From positions 2,034,501 through 2,098,500 of the forward strand of contig NC_019703.1 of NCBI RefSeq assembly GCF_000317045.1: DNA of 64,000 nucleotides, read 5' to 3'. The stretch is from Geitlerinema sp. PCC 7407. GTDB lineage: Bacteria > Cyanobacteriota > Cyanobacteriia > PCC-7407. Below, one piece after another: positions 1 through 8,960 of this stretch. Under the pieces are notes generated by a model. That model searched no databases. It worked only from the letters and a program-made list of their open reading frames with translations, and was not told where the DNA came from. The position numbers and the translations under genes were made by a program. Positions within the stretch are counted from its first letter, which is position 1, and each line of letters begins with the position of its first letter.

Positions 1-140
1 AAATGTGTGCCAATTTTAAGAGATTTTTTCAGCTTCTTGATTGAGCAAAATGCGAAGATTTAGCCTGCTGAATTCCTGAAAAACCCAGGGATTTTCAGTT
101 AAGAAATGTCTAATTTTTATCAGTGTCCTGAGTCCCCTGT

Positions 141-2819
141 ATGAATCAATACCAAGTTGGTGGAAGTCTGGCTCAGGATTATCCTTACTACGTTGTCAGA
201 CCGGCGGACGATGACCTCTATCAAGCTCTCCGTAGAGGTGAGTTTTGCTATGTATTCAATGCACGCCAGATGGGAAAGTCTAGCTTGATGGTGCGGGTGC
301 TGCATCGCCTAGAGCAGGATGGCGTGTGGTGCGGCGCGATCGACTTGTCCCGAATTGGCACTGAGACGCTGAAGCCAGAGCAGTGGTACAAGGGGTTTGC
401 GGTGGAGCTCTGGCAGGCTCTCGGGCTCTTTCAGCGCATGAATTTGAAGCGCTGGTGGGATGAACATCTGGATCTGCCGCCGGTCCAGCGTCTAGGACTG
501 CTGCTTGAAGAGATTCTGGCGATGGAAGTGGCGGATTCAGGAGAGAGCCAGCCCGACCTGGTACTCTTCCTCGACGAGGTAGATAGTGTCCGGGGCCTGG
601 ACTTCTCGCTGAATGATTTTTTTGGGCTGATCCGGGCCTGTCACAACCGTCGAAGTGTCAAGCCTGCTTATCGTCGGCTGACTTTTGCGTTTTTGGGGGT
701 GACGACGCCGTCGGATTTGATGACTGACCTCCAAAGGACGCCTTTTAATGTGGGTCGGGCGATCGACTTGGGGGGATTTTTGGCTGCGGATGCGCAGCCC
801 CTGGTGCGGGGGTTAGTGGGATGCGTCCGAGATCCACGGCGGGCCCTCCAGTCGATTTTGATGTGGACTGGAGGACAGCCATTTTTGGTCCAAAAGCTCT
901 GTCGGCTGCTGGTGGAGTATCCTCCGGAGGCCCCATCGCTCTCGGACAATGAGCATATTCATCATCTGGTCCAAAAATTCATTGTGCAGGATTGGGAGTT
1001 TCACGACGAGCCGGAGCATCTGCGGACCATTCGCGATCGCCTGCTGAATGCGTCTTCTTTGACGGGGCGATTGCTGGGGCTCTATCAGCAAATTTTGTTG
1101 CAGGGTAGTGTGGCCTTTGACGGCAGCCGTGAGCATATCGAGCTGTTGCTCTCTGGTCTGGTCAGTAACCAGCAGCGATATCTGGTTGTCAAGAATCCAA
1201 TCTATCAAGCGGTGTTTGATCTGGCGTGGGTCCGCCATCACCTCAGGCAGCTGCGCCCCTATGCGCCCGCGCTGGAGGCTTGGCTGGCAGCGAGTCCCCG
1301 AAATGAGAGCTTTCTGCTGCGGGGGCAAACGTTGCAGGAGGCGCTGACCTGGGCGCTGGGCAAGAGTTTGAGCGATGAGGATTATCAGTTTCTGGGAGCA
1401 AGTCAGGAGCTGGCAAAGCGAGAGGTCCAAACGACGCTGGAAACCTTTGAGCAGGCAAGTCGAATCTTGGCTACGGCGCGACAGCGAGCGAGTCAGGAGG
1501 TGCGCAATCGGCGCATTGGGGGGCTGTGGTTGCTGGCAGGTATGCTGGGGGCGACGCTGCCGGTGTTGCTGGTGCGAACGCTGGGGCTGCTCCAAGGGGC
1601 AGAACTGGGGATGTTTGATCAATTTGTCAGGTGGCGACCCCCAGAACCGGGCGATCGCCGTGTGGTCGTTGTGGCGATCGATGAGCAAGATATCACTCAG
1701 GTTGGCCATCCGATGTCAGATCGCGTTCTGGCGCAAACTCTGCGATCTATCCAGGCTCAAAATCCTCGCGCCATTGGCCTAGATATCTATCGTGATTTGC
1801 CCGTTGCGCCGGGACAGGCAGAGCTAGCGCAGGTTTTTCGATCAACTCCCAATCTCATTGGGATCGAAAAGGTAGTTGGGCGGCGGGTTGCGCCGCCGCC
1901 AATTTTGTCTCAGGCAGAGCAGGTGGGGTTTGTTGATCAGATCGAAGATACAGACGGGAAGGTGAGGCGATCGCTTTTGTCCGTGATAGTCGGAGATACG
2001 CTGCATTACAGCCTGGCAGCGAAGCTCGCCCTCTCCTATTTGGAGAAAGAAGGTGTCACGCTAGAACCGCTGGATCAGTCAGGGCAGCGCTTGCGCCTGG
2101 GAAAAGCGATTTTTGAGCCATTTCTGCAAAATGACGGTGGCTATATCCGCGCTGCCGCTGGCGGCTATCAACTGCTGATCAATTTTCGGGGGACGGAAGC
2201 AGCGTTTTTAAATATCGCTTTGAGAGAGGTGCTGGCTGGAAAAGTGCCGGCTGAGACGTTCCGCGATCGCGTTGTCATTGTTGGCTATGTGGCTGAGAGC
2301 GTGAACGATTACTTCCGAACGCCCTATAACGGGGGATGGTTTGGCGCCTCTAAGCCGATTAACGGGGTGACGCTGCACGCCAATATTGTGAGCCAAATCC
2401 TGGGTGCTGCGCTGGATGCTAGACCGCTGATTCGCGTTTGGCCAGAGTTGGGAGAATGGCTTTGGGTGCTTCTGTGGTCTGGGATGGGGGCGATCGCGGC
2501 TTGGGGATTGCGATCGCCGCTCAAGCTCACTGCTGCCATGCTGCTGGCGCTTATTACTTTGGTAAGCAGTAGCTACTTGGCTTTCTTGACGGGTTGGTGG
2601 ATTCCCATGGTGCCTGCTTTCCTGAGCCTGCTAGGAGCGGCGATCGCCCTCCTGATTGCCACTGCTAAGCAAAGCGATCGACTGCGCTTTCAGCGCACCT
2701 TTGCACTACTAGTCGAGACCCAGAAAAACTACCCCGAAGCGGGGCGCATTGCGATCGAATATCTCCGACAATCCGAAACAAGAGAGAATCAATCCATCAT
2801 TGATCTGCATCTAAGGTGA
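141..2819 (+). CDS. AAA-type ATPase fused to CHASE2 sensor domain
   Basis: An 892-residue membrane protein. The N-terminal ~350 residues resemble the cyanobacterial AAA_35-type ATPase module: a P-loop-like RQMGKSSLM lies near residue 40 and a Walker-B-like LVLFLDEVDSV near residue 140. A transmembrane helix (about 457-478) leads into a CHASE2 domain (about 480-755, starting MFDQFVRWRPPEPGDRRV), which should lie outside the cytoplasm. Three further helices (about 770-843) and a short cytoplasmic tail follow. CHASE2 proteins usually end in a kinase or cyclase; here no output domain is present, so the ATPase may itself be the effector. I infer a sensor that couples an external stimulus to a STAND-like ATPase. 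The ATG at 141 has no strong ribosome site. The 3' end overlaps the convergent haemagglutinin gene by 9 bp. Confidence 0.85.
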   Translation: MNQYQVGGSLAQDYPYYVVRPADDDLYQALRRGEFCYVFNARQMGKSSLMVRVLHRLEQDGVWCGAIDLSRIGTETLKPEQWYKGFAVELWQALGLFQRMNLKRWWDEHLDLPPVQRLGLLLEEILAMEVADSGESQPDLVLFLDEVDSVRGLDFSLNDFFGLIRACHNRRSVKPAYRRLTFAFLGVTTPSDLMTDLQRTPFNVGRAIDLGGFLAADAQPLVRGLVGCVRDPRRALQSILMWTGGQPFLVQKLCRLLVEYPPEAPSLSDNEHIHHLVQKFIVQDWEFHDEPEHLRTIRDRLLNASSLTGRLLGLYQQILLQGSVAFDGSREHIELLLSGLVSNQQRYLVVKNPIYQAVFDLAWVRHHLRQLRPYAPALEAWLAASPRNESFLLRGQTLQEALTWALGKSLSDEDYQFLGASQELAKREVQTTLETFEQASRILATARQRASQEVRNRRIGGLWLLAGMLGATLPVLLVRTLGLLQGAELGMFDQFVRWRPPEPGDRRVVVVAIDEQDITQVGHPMSDRVLAQTLRSIQAQNPRAIGLDIYRDLPVAPGQAELAQVFRSTPNLIGIEKVVGRRVAPPPILSQAEQVGFVDQIEDTDGKVRRSLLSVIVGDTLHYSLAAKLALSYLEKEGVTLEPLDQSGQRLRLGKAIFEPFLQNDGGYIRAAAGGYQLLINFRGTEAAFLNIALREVLAGKVPAETFRDRVVIVGYVAESVNDYFRTPYNGGWFGASKPINGVTLHANIVSQILGAALDARPLIRVWPELGEWLWVLLWSGMGAIAAWGLRSPLKLTAAMLLALITLVSSSYLAFLTGWWIPMVPAFLSLLGAAIALLIATAKQSDRLRFQRTFALLVETQKNYPEAGRIAIEYLRQSETRENQSIIDLHLR

Positions 2820-5800
2820 AGTTTGCGATACCGCACACCCTTGCCTTCTCAAGGCTGTCTCTCGACGATCATCAGGCTGCGCTGCGACCAAAGTAACCTT
2901 GCCGTCGCGATCGATCATCCAACTCTGAGCCTCTACGATGGGCGAGGAAGACGACATTGGCCCTGGAGGTGTTGAAGACCTCTCTTTCCTGTCTCCAGAG
3001 CGCCCATCTTGCCACAGCACCTGCCCAACCAAAGGCTGTCGAGGATCTTCTGGTATCCCTCCCCGCCCTGTCATGGCAAAAGAACTTCTTTGATTGACAG
3101 AGCAGGTAGCTGTAACGAGGTCGCCGGGATCTACTAGATTTTCGGGTAAGGCTGTCATACCTCGAGTGGGATCAAGGTCCGGAGTTTGCAGCATGACGCG
3201 ACCTGTGTCAATGCTGGGATTGGCTTGGGAGAAGGCCGTCACATCATTGGTCGAGAGCAAACGCGGATCGAGTTTGGCGGGATCTGTGGTGCCCAGCAGC
3301 AGCTGCAAATCTTCTCGCGATCGCAGATCTATCCAAAAGGTTTTTTCTGCTGCTAGTCGTACCTGTCCACCCGAACCTTCAAAGCCATTGGCGATAATAT
3401 CGTTATTTTCGTTGGGAGCTGAAACAACGAATCCAGCATCGACTGCAATATTACCGCCGGTTGCTGTACCCGTTGCGTTAGTTGTGATACTGCTGTTGCG
3501 CCGAAGAATGATAAGAGGCGATCGCAAATTAATATCTCCACCACCACTGGTTGTGTTGGCGCTAATGACGCCCCCATCACTCAACTGAATTGTTTCGGCT
3601 TCTGCTGAAAGAGAGCCAGCGAGCCCTGCCCCGCTGCTGCTAACCTCTAATTTAGAACCACGCTGAACTGATAAAGAGTCTCCAGCAATAACGTTAATTG
3701 TGCCTCCATTCCCTCGTGCCATTGAACTCACATTACTAGACGCTTCACTACCACCTTCAAATCGGATTGAATCACGAGCGTATAGACTAATATTTCCGGC
3801 ATCCCCAAAAGCGTTTGTATTGGCTAACAGTCTTCCGCCATTGGCCACTACGACAGCCCGAGCGCTGATGCGAATGTCTCCTCCCTGCCCCCGAGCATTC
3901 CGCCCCTCTATAGAACTACTGCCGACCGAACTAAATGCTGAGCTTGCCAAAGGGAGCCTGCTGTCCTTGCCGTCAAAGAGAACGGTGTCTCGGGCATTAA
4001 TAATCACATTCCCCGCATTTCCCTCTCCTTGGGTGAGCGCAACAAGTTGACCAATATTGGTGACGAAGAGAGAGTTAGCGTCAATCTGAATATCCCCTCC
4101 TTGCCCTTTACCAAAAGGTGCAACAGCGCTCACACTCAGAGAGTAGTCAAGCCGAACATCATCGCGGGCCAAAATCTGAATATCACCCGCATTTCCCTCC
4201 CCAAATACTCTGCTATATAGACCCGATCCATTCATGATCGAAAGCGATCCGGTGCTGATTCGAATGCCACCTCCATTGCCACGCGCATCCGGTGCAATAT
4301 CATTAACCACACTGCTTTCATCCAAGGTAACGGCTCTCGCTGCCTGGATACTGATACCGCCAGATTGTAAGCCCTCTTCTCCTAAACCAGGCGATATCCC
4401 CGCTATCAAGCTGCTGTCTGAAAGATTAACCTCTTGGGCATATAGGGTGATACTGCCACCTTGATCAGCGGCGACGCTGATGACTGCATCATTCGCCAAG
4501 TCTACATTGCCTCTCGTGATTCCCTCGGGAATACTCAAGGATACATTCTGGCCTTGTTGCACAATCTCTACTACGCCAGCACCTGATATTCCTGCCAACT
4601 CAATTCTTCCTCCTGGTGCCTCTAGCCTTCCCCCTTCAATCCTGATCTCTCTTCCGATGAAGGCTAGAGATTTCCCCGGTCTAACTTGTAGACCATTTGG
4701 GCGAGGACCCAGTTTGATAGTATAGGGTCCCGTACTAGAGCGAATAGCCGGACTGGGAGTACCGTCCCATCCGCTGAGAGGCATGGATGCTCCCGGCCCC
4801 CGAGGATTTTCCCCGAAATCAAAAATAGAGCCTTGTTCGCTAATTGGCTGATTAGGATAATTAGAAATTCCCAGGTAATAAATACCTGAACGATCTGGAA
4901 TGAATGGTTCATACAAAGGAACTGTTGACTGAATGCCAACACTGTCGTTGTTGGCTGCAATGCCAAAGCCTCTACTATCAAAGAGAAATAATTCAGTATT
5001 GAGATTTGTACCCGCTACGGTGCTAGCTACAAAAGGTTCTCCCTTCTGGAGAAAAAGTGGATATAGATCTACATCACCCTCACGACTCAAGCTGCCAGAA
5101 ATGGCGTCAAATGTTTCACCACTCCTTGGATCGTTGATAATTGAGTTGCTGTCAAAACCCTCTCCGACATCACTGGTCTCTGTAAAAGAGTTGAGAGAAA
5201 CCACTTGGCCAGTCTGCACAAGAATATCTCCCTCAGTACCATAAAACTGAAGACCTGTAGGCACCGTAATGGTTAGTAGAGGCGTGCTTGCAGCATTGTC
5301 AGCTTTGAACTCTGTACCATCTGCAAACTTGATGCCTTGGGCTGTACTTCCGGTAAAAGAACCTCGAAGATCAAGAGACGCATCAGGCCCAAATACGATG
5401 CCGTTGGGGTTAATCAAAAATAAATTTGCATCACCCAGCACTCCCAAAGTACCCAAAATAGTAGATGAAGTAGGGCCAGTAACCCGCGACAGGATGTTTT
5501 CTACTCCCCCAGGGCTAGCAAAGTAGACTCGCTGAAGTCCGCCAATATTAAATTCTTGAAAGCTGTGGAAGAGATTAGTACCGCGCTGAGCACCCCCTGT
5601 GATGATATCGACTTGCCCACTTGAGGGATCAAACTCTGGGGTGATGACCGATCTTTCCGCACCTAGACTACTGTCTGGCAATACTTGGGCTGTACAGGGA
5701 TGAACCAGTAAAAAGCTCATTCCTGCAAGAATTGCAGTCGCTCTCCATAACAAGAAAATGCGTAATGGCGATCGCTGAATCATAGGATATCTGCTAGAAA

Positions 5801-5825
5801 GTTCAGAAAAAATCAGTCTTTGCAT
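2811..5825 (-). CDS. Filamentous haemagglutinin-like TpsA exoprotein with inserted PPC-like domain
   Basis: A 1004-residue secreted protein. A signal peptide lies in the first ~47 residues; the ATG at 5783 is an alternative start. The two-partner-secretion domain follows, with the hallmark motifs NLFHSFQEFNI and NLFLINPNGIVFG. A long right-handed beta-helix region has GGDI/GNAG-type repeats, then a proline/arginine-rich tail. Unusually, around residues 240-370 there is a segment like a bacterial pre-peptidase C-terminal (PPC) domain (DVDLYPLFLQKGEPF, then TELFLFDSRG), inserted before the helix resumes. Proteins of this family are exported through an outer-membrane TpsB/Omp85 pore and act in adhesion or surface modification. 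No TpsB gene is in the window. Neighbours (CHASE2, DUF928, CHAT) match the usual cyanobacterial setting. Confidence 0.88.
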   Translation of the reverse strand: MQRLIFSELSSRYPMIQRSPLRIFLLWRATAILAGMSFLLVHPCTAQVLPDSSLGAERSVITPEFDPSSGQVDIITGGAQRGTNLFHSFQEFNIGGLQRVYFASPGGVENILSRVTGPTSSTILGTLGVLGDANLFLINPNGIVFGPDASLDLRGSFTGSTAQGIKFADGTEFKADNAASTPLLTITVPTGLQFYGTEGDILVQTGQVVSLNSFTETSDVGEGFDSNSIINDPRSGETFDAISGSLSREGDVDLYPLFLQKGEPFVASTVAGTNLNTELFLFDSRGFGIAANNDSVGIQSTVPLYEPFIPDRSGIYYLGISNYPNQPISEQGSIFDFGENPRGPGASMPLSGWDGTPSPAIRSSTGPYTIKLGPRPNGLQVRPGKSLAFIGREIRIEGGRLEAPGGRIELAGISGAGVVEIVQQGQNVSLSIPEGITRGNVDLANDAVISVAADQGGSITLYAQEVNLSDSSLIAGISPGLGEEGLQSGGISIQAARAVTLDESSVVNDIAPDARGNGGGIRISTGSLSIMNGSGLYSRVFGEGNAGDIQILARDDVRLDYSLSVSAVAPFGKGQGGDIQIDANSLFVTNIGQLVALTQGEGNAGNVIINARDTVLFDGKDSRLPLASSAFSSVGSSSIEGRNARGQGGDIRISARAVVVANGGRLLANTNAFGDAGNISLYARDSIRFEGGSEASSNVSSMARGNGGTINVIAGDSLSVQRGSKLEVSSSGAGLAGSLSAEAETIQLSDGGVISANTTSGGGDINLRSPLIILRRNSSITTNATGTATGGNIAVDAGFVVSAPNENNDIIANGFEGSGGQVRLAAEKTFWIDLRSREDLQLLLGTTDPAKLDPRLLSTNDVTAFSQANPSIDTGRVMLQTPDLDPTRGMTALPENLVDPGDLVTATCSVNQRSSFAMTGRGGIPEDPRQPLVGQVLWQDGRSGDRKERSSTPPGPMSSSSPIVEAQSWMIDRDGKVTLVAAQPDDRRETALRRQGCAVSQTSP

Positions 5826-6272
5826 TGGACTCTGTATATTCTCTATTTAATCAAAATTTCTCAATCTCTCAATACTGGTTTCTGGCATTACATCTAGCCT
5901 GCGCTAATAAACAAAGAGTTCTTGAAGCTGAATTCAGTATTTGAAGTATAGAATTACACCAATAGGAAGTTAAAAAATAAATTATGAGAAACTGCATGAG
6001 CTTATTATGAGTTTTGTGGATTTAAAGAACTCTAAGAGGCTGACAAAATAACAACATTGAATTAAAGGTTTTGCCAACAAAATGTCCACTATTAATCTTG
6101 CTCTTTAAGATCTTTAGAGTCGTTGAAATAGCAATAAAAGATTTTGTGAGTGAGGATTGCTAACCGTATAACGGCGATCGCGATAGAGAAATCTGATTGA
6201 GATTACAGAGCATTGAAAATCGATAGAAAAGTCAAAGATAAATGGTATTGCTGAAAATCAGGAGACTTTCTG
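5826..6272. other. AT-rich intergenic region
   Basis: This 447-bp stretch separates the divergent haemagglutinin and DUF4278 genes. It is clearly more AT-rich than the rest of the window and has stop codons in all frames. One HIP1 octamer lies near 6174. It must hold both promoters, but I cannot pick convincing -35/-10 boxes. Confidence 0.5.
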
Positions 6273-6524
6273 ATGAAACTATGTTATCGCGGCACTGATT
6301 ACTCAATCCCTGTTCCTGCTCAAAACGCAGAATGCTTTGTGAGAAGTAATTTATGGACTAGTCTGACCTATCGTGGTAGCTGTTATCAGCTAAGTTCTCA
6401 TTTCTCTAATTCTTGTGCCCCTAATGCTTTGGATTTAGAGGCATTAGCTTTTCAGAAACTTCTGACGGCAAAGCAGAGATATCAGTTAACTTATCGTGGC
6501 GTTGTTTATGCTCTTGCATTTTGA
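6273..6524 (+). CDS. DUF4278 family small protein
   Basis: An 83-residue protein beginning MKLCYRGTDY and containing three YRG-type motifs (near residues 5, 35 and 74). This is the signature of the cyanobacterial DUF4278 family, whose function is unknown. An AGGAG ribosome-binding site sits about 8 bases before the ATG. It is soluble, with no signal peptide or membrane helix. It lies alone in AT-rich DNA between the haemagglutinin gene and an amidase remnant. The family call is firm; no role can be assigned. Confidence 0.75.
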   Translation: MKLCYRGTDYSIPVPAQNAECFVRSNLWTSLTYRGSCYQLSSHFSNSCAPNALDLEALAFQKLLTAKQRYQLTYRGVVYALAF

Positions 6525-6598
6525 AAAGACACTTAGGCTGTCTTATTCTTCAGTCGAAAATGTGAAACGTGACTAGTATTTCTTGAGAGACATTATCG

Positions 6599-6772
6599 AT
6601 GAATGTGAAAGTTTGTCTAGAGCGTGGTCATGCTCCTTTCAAGGATCGCTTCGGTGTTTAGGGATTTGAGCGAGGAGCTAGTGGGCCTGACACAACTGAG
6701 ATTGATGTAATCCTAAATGCAGCTTGCAGAGAATCTACTAAAAAAAGCTGCAAAGGCGATCGCTGAAGGCAT
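6599..6772 (+). pseudogene. Remnant of N-acetylmuramoyl-L-alanine amidase (Amidase_3-like)
   Basis: An ATG at 6599 opens a frame reading VCLERGHAPF and then FGV before a TAG at 6659. The same frame continues after the stop with GFERGASGPDTTEIDVILN, then meets a TGA near 6764. The spacing of an ExGH motif followed by a (D/E)xGAxGPxxTTE motif is the N-terminal pattern of zinc-dependent Amidase_3 peptidoglycan amidases. The rest of the domain (later His and Glu ligands) is missing. I read it as a decayed fragment with one in-frame stop. Only about 57 codons remain, so the call rests on motif recognition. Confidence 0.4.
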
Positions 6773-6922
6773 CCATAGATACTGCCAGAAAATCTTCTAA
6801 TTCAGAAGCCTGTGCTCAATTGTCGACAATACAGCGTGAAAAAAAGTGGGTAACTTAAGTAATTACCTCGCCTAACCTAATCTTTTGAAATCTTAATTCT
6901 CACTACTGTCGAGGAAAATGTC

Positions 6923-7459
6923 ATGTCTAAGATTCTTGATTACGTTCCCCAACCAGATGCCCATACCTGTCAAAGCGCCTGCATTGCTAAAGTTCTGGGA
7001 ACAACAAACGTTGCGGAAATTCGTTCTGCGTTAAATTCAATTGGTACGCCTGGTGATCCTCATGTGATGGGTGACTACCTGAAATCCCGAGTTAAAAGTT
7101 ATAAATTTCTAGAATCTGGCTCTCTAATTGATGCGAAAGAAGCAATTGATGATGGATGTGTAGTCATTACTCACGGCTGGTTTACGCAAAGTGGTCACGT
7201 GATTTGCCTGATTGGACATGAGCCTGACTCTAGAACACTTTCATACCGATTTATTGTAGATGATCCATGGGAGGAATTTAATTTCCCTGATGCTCGGTAT
7301 ATTCCCGGTAGGTCGGGTGATAATGTTCGCTATTCAAGTTATGGTGTTTATGCCTACTGTGTTGCTTCAAGTAGCTATGAGCACGCAGCACAAATTTATG
7401 CTCAGGGGCAATTGATGTCTTCTGAAAAAGGCGCATGGCTACACATAATTAAAAACTGA
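6923..7459 (+). CDS. C39-like cysteine peptidase family protein
   Basis: A 178-residue protein with the papain-like C39 arrangement: a catalytic-type Cys in DAHTCQSACIAKVLG (residue ~15), His in SGHVICLIGHE (residue ~92) and Asp in VDDPWEEF (residue ~112). C39-like proteins cleave peptides or, as stand-alone forms, may act on cell-wall or leader peptides. Here there is no ABC exporter part, no signal peptide and no recognisable double-glycine precursor next door. A GAGGA ribosome site precedes the ATG at 6923. The gene sits in AT-rich, HIP1-poor DNA beside an amidase remnant, which suggests an accessory or transferred segment. The triad is visible; the substrate is unknown. Confidence 0.7.
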   Translation: MSKILDYVPQPDAHTCQSACIAKVLGTTNVAEIRSALNSIGTPGDPHVMGDYLKSRVKSYKFLESGSLIDAKEAIDDGCVVITHGWFTQSGHVICLIGHEPDSRTLSYRFIVDDPWEEFNFPDARYIPGRSGDNVRYSSYGVYAYCVASSSYEHAAQIYAQGQLMSSEKGAWLHIIKN

Positions 7460-7500
7460 ATCCTCAATTTTTTAACATCTAGTTTATCGCCTCTTAAGTG

Positions 7501-7565
7501 TGAGAGTGCAGTCTTGATTCGTCAGCTCTTATAAAGTTAAAGCGAATTATCTGACTGCACTCTCA
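7501..7565. repeat. Long hairpin: 13-bp perfect inverted repeat plus inner stem
   Basis: TGAGAGTGCAGTC at 7501-7513 is the exact reverse complement of 7553-7565. Inside it, ATTCG (7517-7521) pairs with CGAAT (7543-7547), giving a two-tier stem. No T-run follows the right arm, so it is not a standard intrinsic terminator for the C39-like gene ending at 7459. It could be a structured 3' end, a leader of the small gene at 7607, or a remnant of a small mobile palindrome. Confidence 0.6.
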
Positions 7566-7606
7566 AGTTTCTCTGCCGAAAATGATTGTGTAAGGAGAAG
7601 AAATGT

Positions 7607-7899
7607 ATGAATCAATTTCGAAAAGATAGAATTAAAAAATCGCAGATATACTACTAATAATTACATCGGTTTTGGCGACTGTACTTAATCCCGTTATGGC
7701 AATTAAAAGTTATTTAATTTCAGAAAAAATTAGCAAAATCGAAAATCTTAGGAAAGAAAATTTTTCTAGTTTGATTCAGACGCAACTCCCAAATTTACAT
7801 AAGGATTCTGTCAAAGCAGCAATATCTATGACCAATCTATATGCCTTGATTTCAAAAGAAGAGGAAAATAATATTTTTCAATTTATATTATTAATATAA
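7607..7899 (+). pseudogene. Small membrane protein gene with frameshift in an A-run
   Basis: An AAGGAG ribosome site (7592-7597) is well spaced before the ATG at 7607, which reads MNQFRKDRIKK and then goes out of frame at six A's (7634-7639). Re-reading one base there (equivalent to seven A's) continues as IADILLIITSVLATVLNP, a good transmembrane helix, and then runs open to 7899 for a total of about 97 residues. The downstream open frame has only weak start codons of its own (TTG at 7672). A homopolymer indel or programmed slippage is therefore more likely than two genes. The protein is basic at the N-terminus, has one helix and a lysine/glutamate-rich tail. I recognise no family. Confidence 0.5.
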
Positions 7900-8149
7900 G
7901 TGTATTAAAAGAAACATTAAAAGAGCCTTGTATATGGCTAAAAATAGAGAAATCTAGTCGAGTTAAATCGATCCTAGATATGAAACAGCCTGGACAAAAG
8001 TGACTTTAATTCAAAACTGATCAAATCACTTTCTCTAATCTCACCGATTGTTCTCTATTGTTAGTCTGGTTTCAACAATTGCTTTAATGCTGGTGTGTTA
8101 AGTGTGGTAATGGGGGCAGCCTATATCGCTGTATGATTGTGGATGATGT
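7900..8149. other. AT-rich intergenic, possible further gene debris
   Basis: No intact gene. Near 8057-8136 two frames give short hydrophobic stretches, the second reading FNAGVLSVVMGAAYIAV before a stop. This hints at another decayed membrane protein. It is the right-hand edge of the AT-rich segment. Confidence 0.3.
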
Positions 8150-8956
8150 ATGGCAAAGAAGCTAAGAAGTATGCAACTTCAGCGAGTATTTGTACTTATA
8201 GCTTTTAGTTTTCTGCTAGTGATTGGATCAGTGCCTGCGCTAGGCCAATCTTTTCTCCAAGAGGCTGTACTGACTTTAGACCGCAATCTTAGCAAAGCAC
8301 AAAAACCCATTAAACAGATTCTCTTTAAGCCTCCAACTGATGAGGAACCCCCACCTACACGGGGTGCTGGATCGCGTAGCGATCGCCTCTGCTCTCAAGA
8401 TGCACTGGCTAGCCATAGTAGTGCATCTACTCAACCCTTGGCGCTTACTGCTTTAGTTCCTCCTAACCAATCTAATTTAACCTGGGCAGAGCGTCCTACT
8501 GTTTGGGTTTATGTGCCAGAGACGTCAGCGCGGCAAATTGTTTTGAGTGTGAGAGAGGAGAGCGGGCAGCCGCATTCACAGCGTTTTGTGGAGATTACGG
8601 GTGAGGCAGGAATTGTAGGGATCTCGATGGAGGAAGATGCGCCGCCTTTGGAAGTGGACAAGGTGTATCAGTGGGCGGTAGTCATGATCTGCGGCGATCG
8701 CCCCAATCCCAATGATCCTTTTGTGACGGCTTGGATTCGGCGTGCTGAGCCAACAGAGCCTCTTAGCGGCTCTCTCTCGGCCTTAGAAAAGGCTGCTGAA
8801 TATGCACAATTCGGAATTTGGTATGATGCTTTGACGGCTTTGGCCGAGGAGCGGCGATCGCGCCCTACAGATCCAGCTTTAGCGAAAATTTGGGTAGATT
8901 TCTTAGCTCAGCCAACCGTTGGTTTAGAGGCGATCGCCGACGAACCTCTTCGCTAA
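8150..8956 (+). CDS. DUF928 family secreted protein
   Basis: A 268-residue protein with a signal peptide (residues ~1-33, cleaved near VPALGQS). The DUF928 core follows: PLALTALVPPNQ, then LTWAERPTVWVYVPET and VYQWAVVMICG. The fold is likely an extracytoplasmic beta-sandwich; the molecular role is unknown. In cyanobacteria DUF928 genes recur next to haemagglutinin-like TpsA, CHASE2 and CHAT genes, as here, which suggests a part in a surface or secretion system. It ends 4 bp before the convergent CHAT gene. Confidence 0.85.
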   Translation: MAKKLRSMQLQRVFVLIAFSFLLVIGSVPALGQSFLQEAVLTLDRNLSKAQKPIKQILFKPPTDEEPPPTRGAGSRSDRLCSQDALASHSSASTQPLALTALVPPNQSNLTWAERPTVWVYVPETSARQIVLSVREESGQPHSQRFVEITGEAGIVGISMEEDAPPLEVDKVYQWAVVMICGDRPNPNDPFVTAWIRRAEPTEPLSGSLSALEKAAEYAQFGIWYDALTALAEERRSRPTDPALAKIWVDFLAQPTVGLEAIADEPLR

Positions 8957-8960
8957 TTTT

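Noticed and set aside
813-1709. 298-residue antisense frame in the CHASE2 gene
   Set aside because: Gln/His/Arg-rich composition and no ribosome site; the sense strand is well supported.
5826-8149. Transposon explanation for the AT-rich segment
   Set aside because: No transposase, terminal inverted repeats or target duplications were seen, so I call it only an AT-rich accessory segment.
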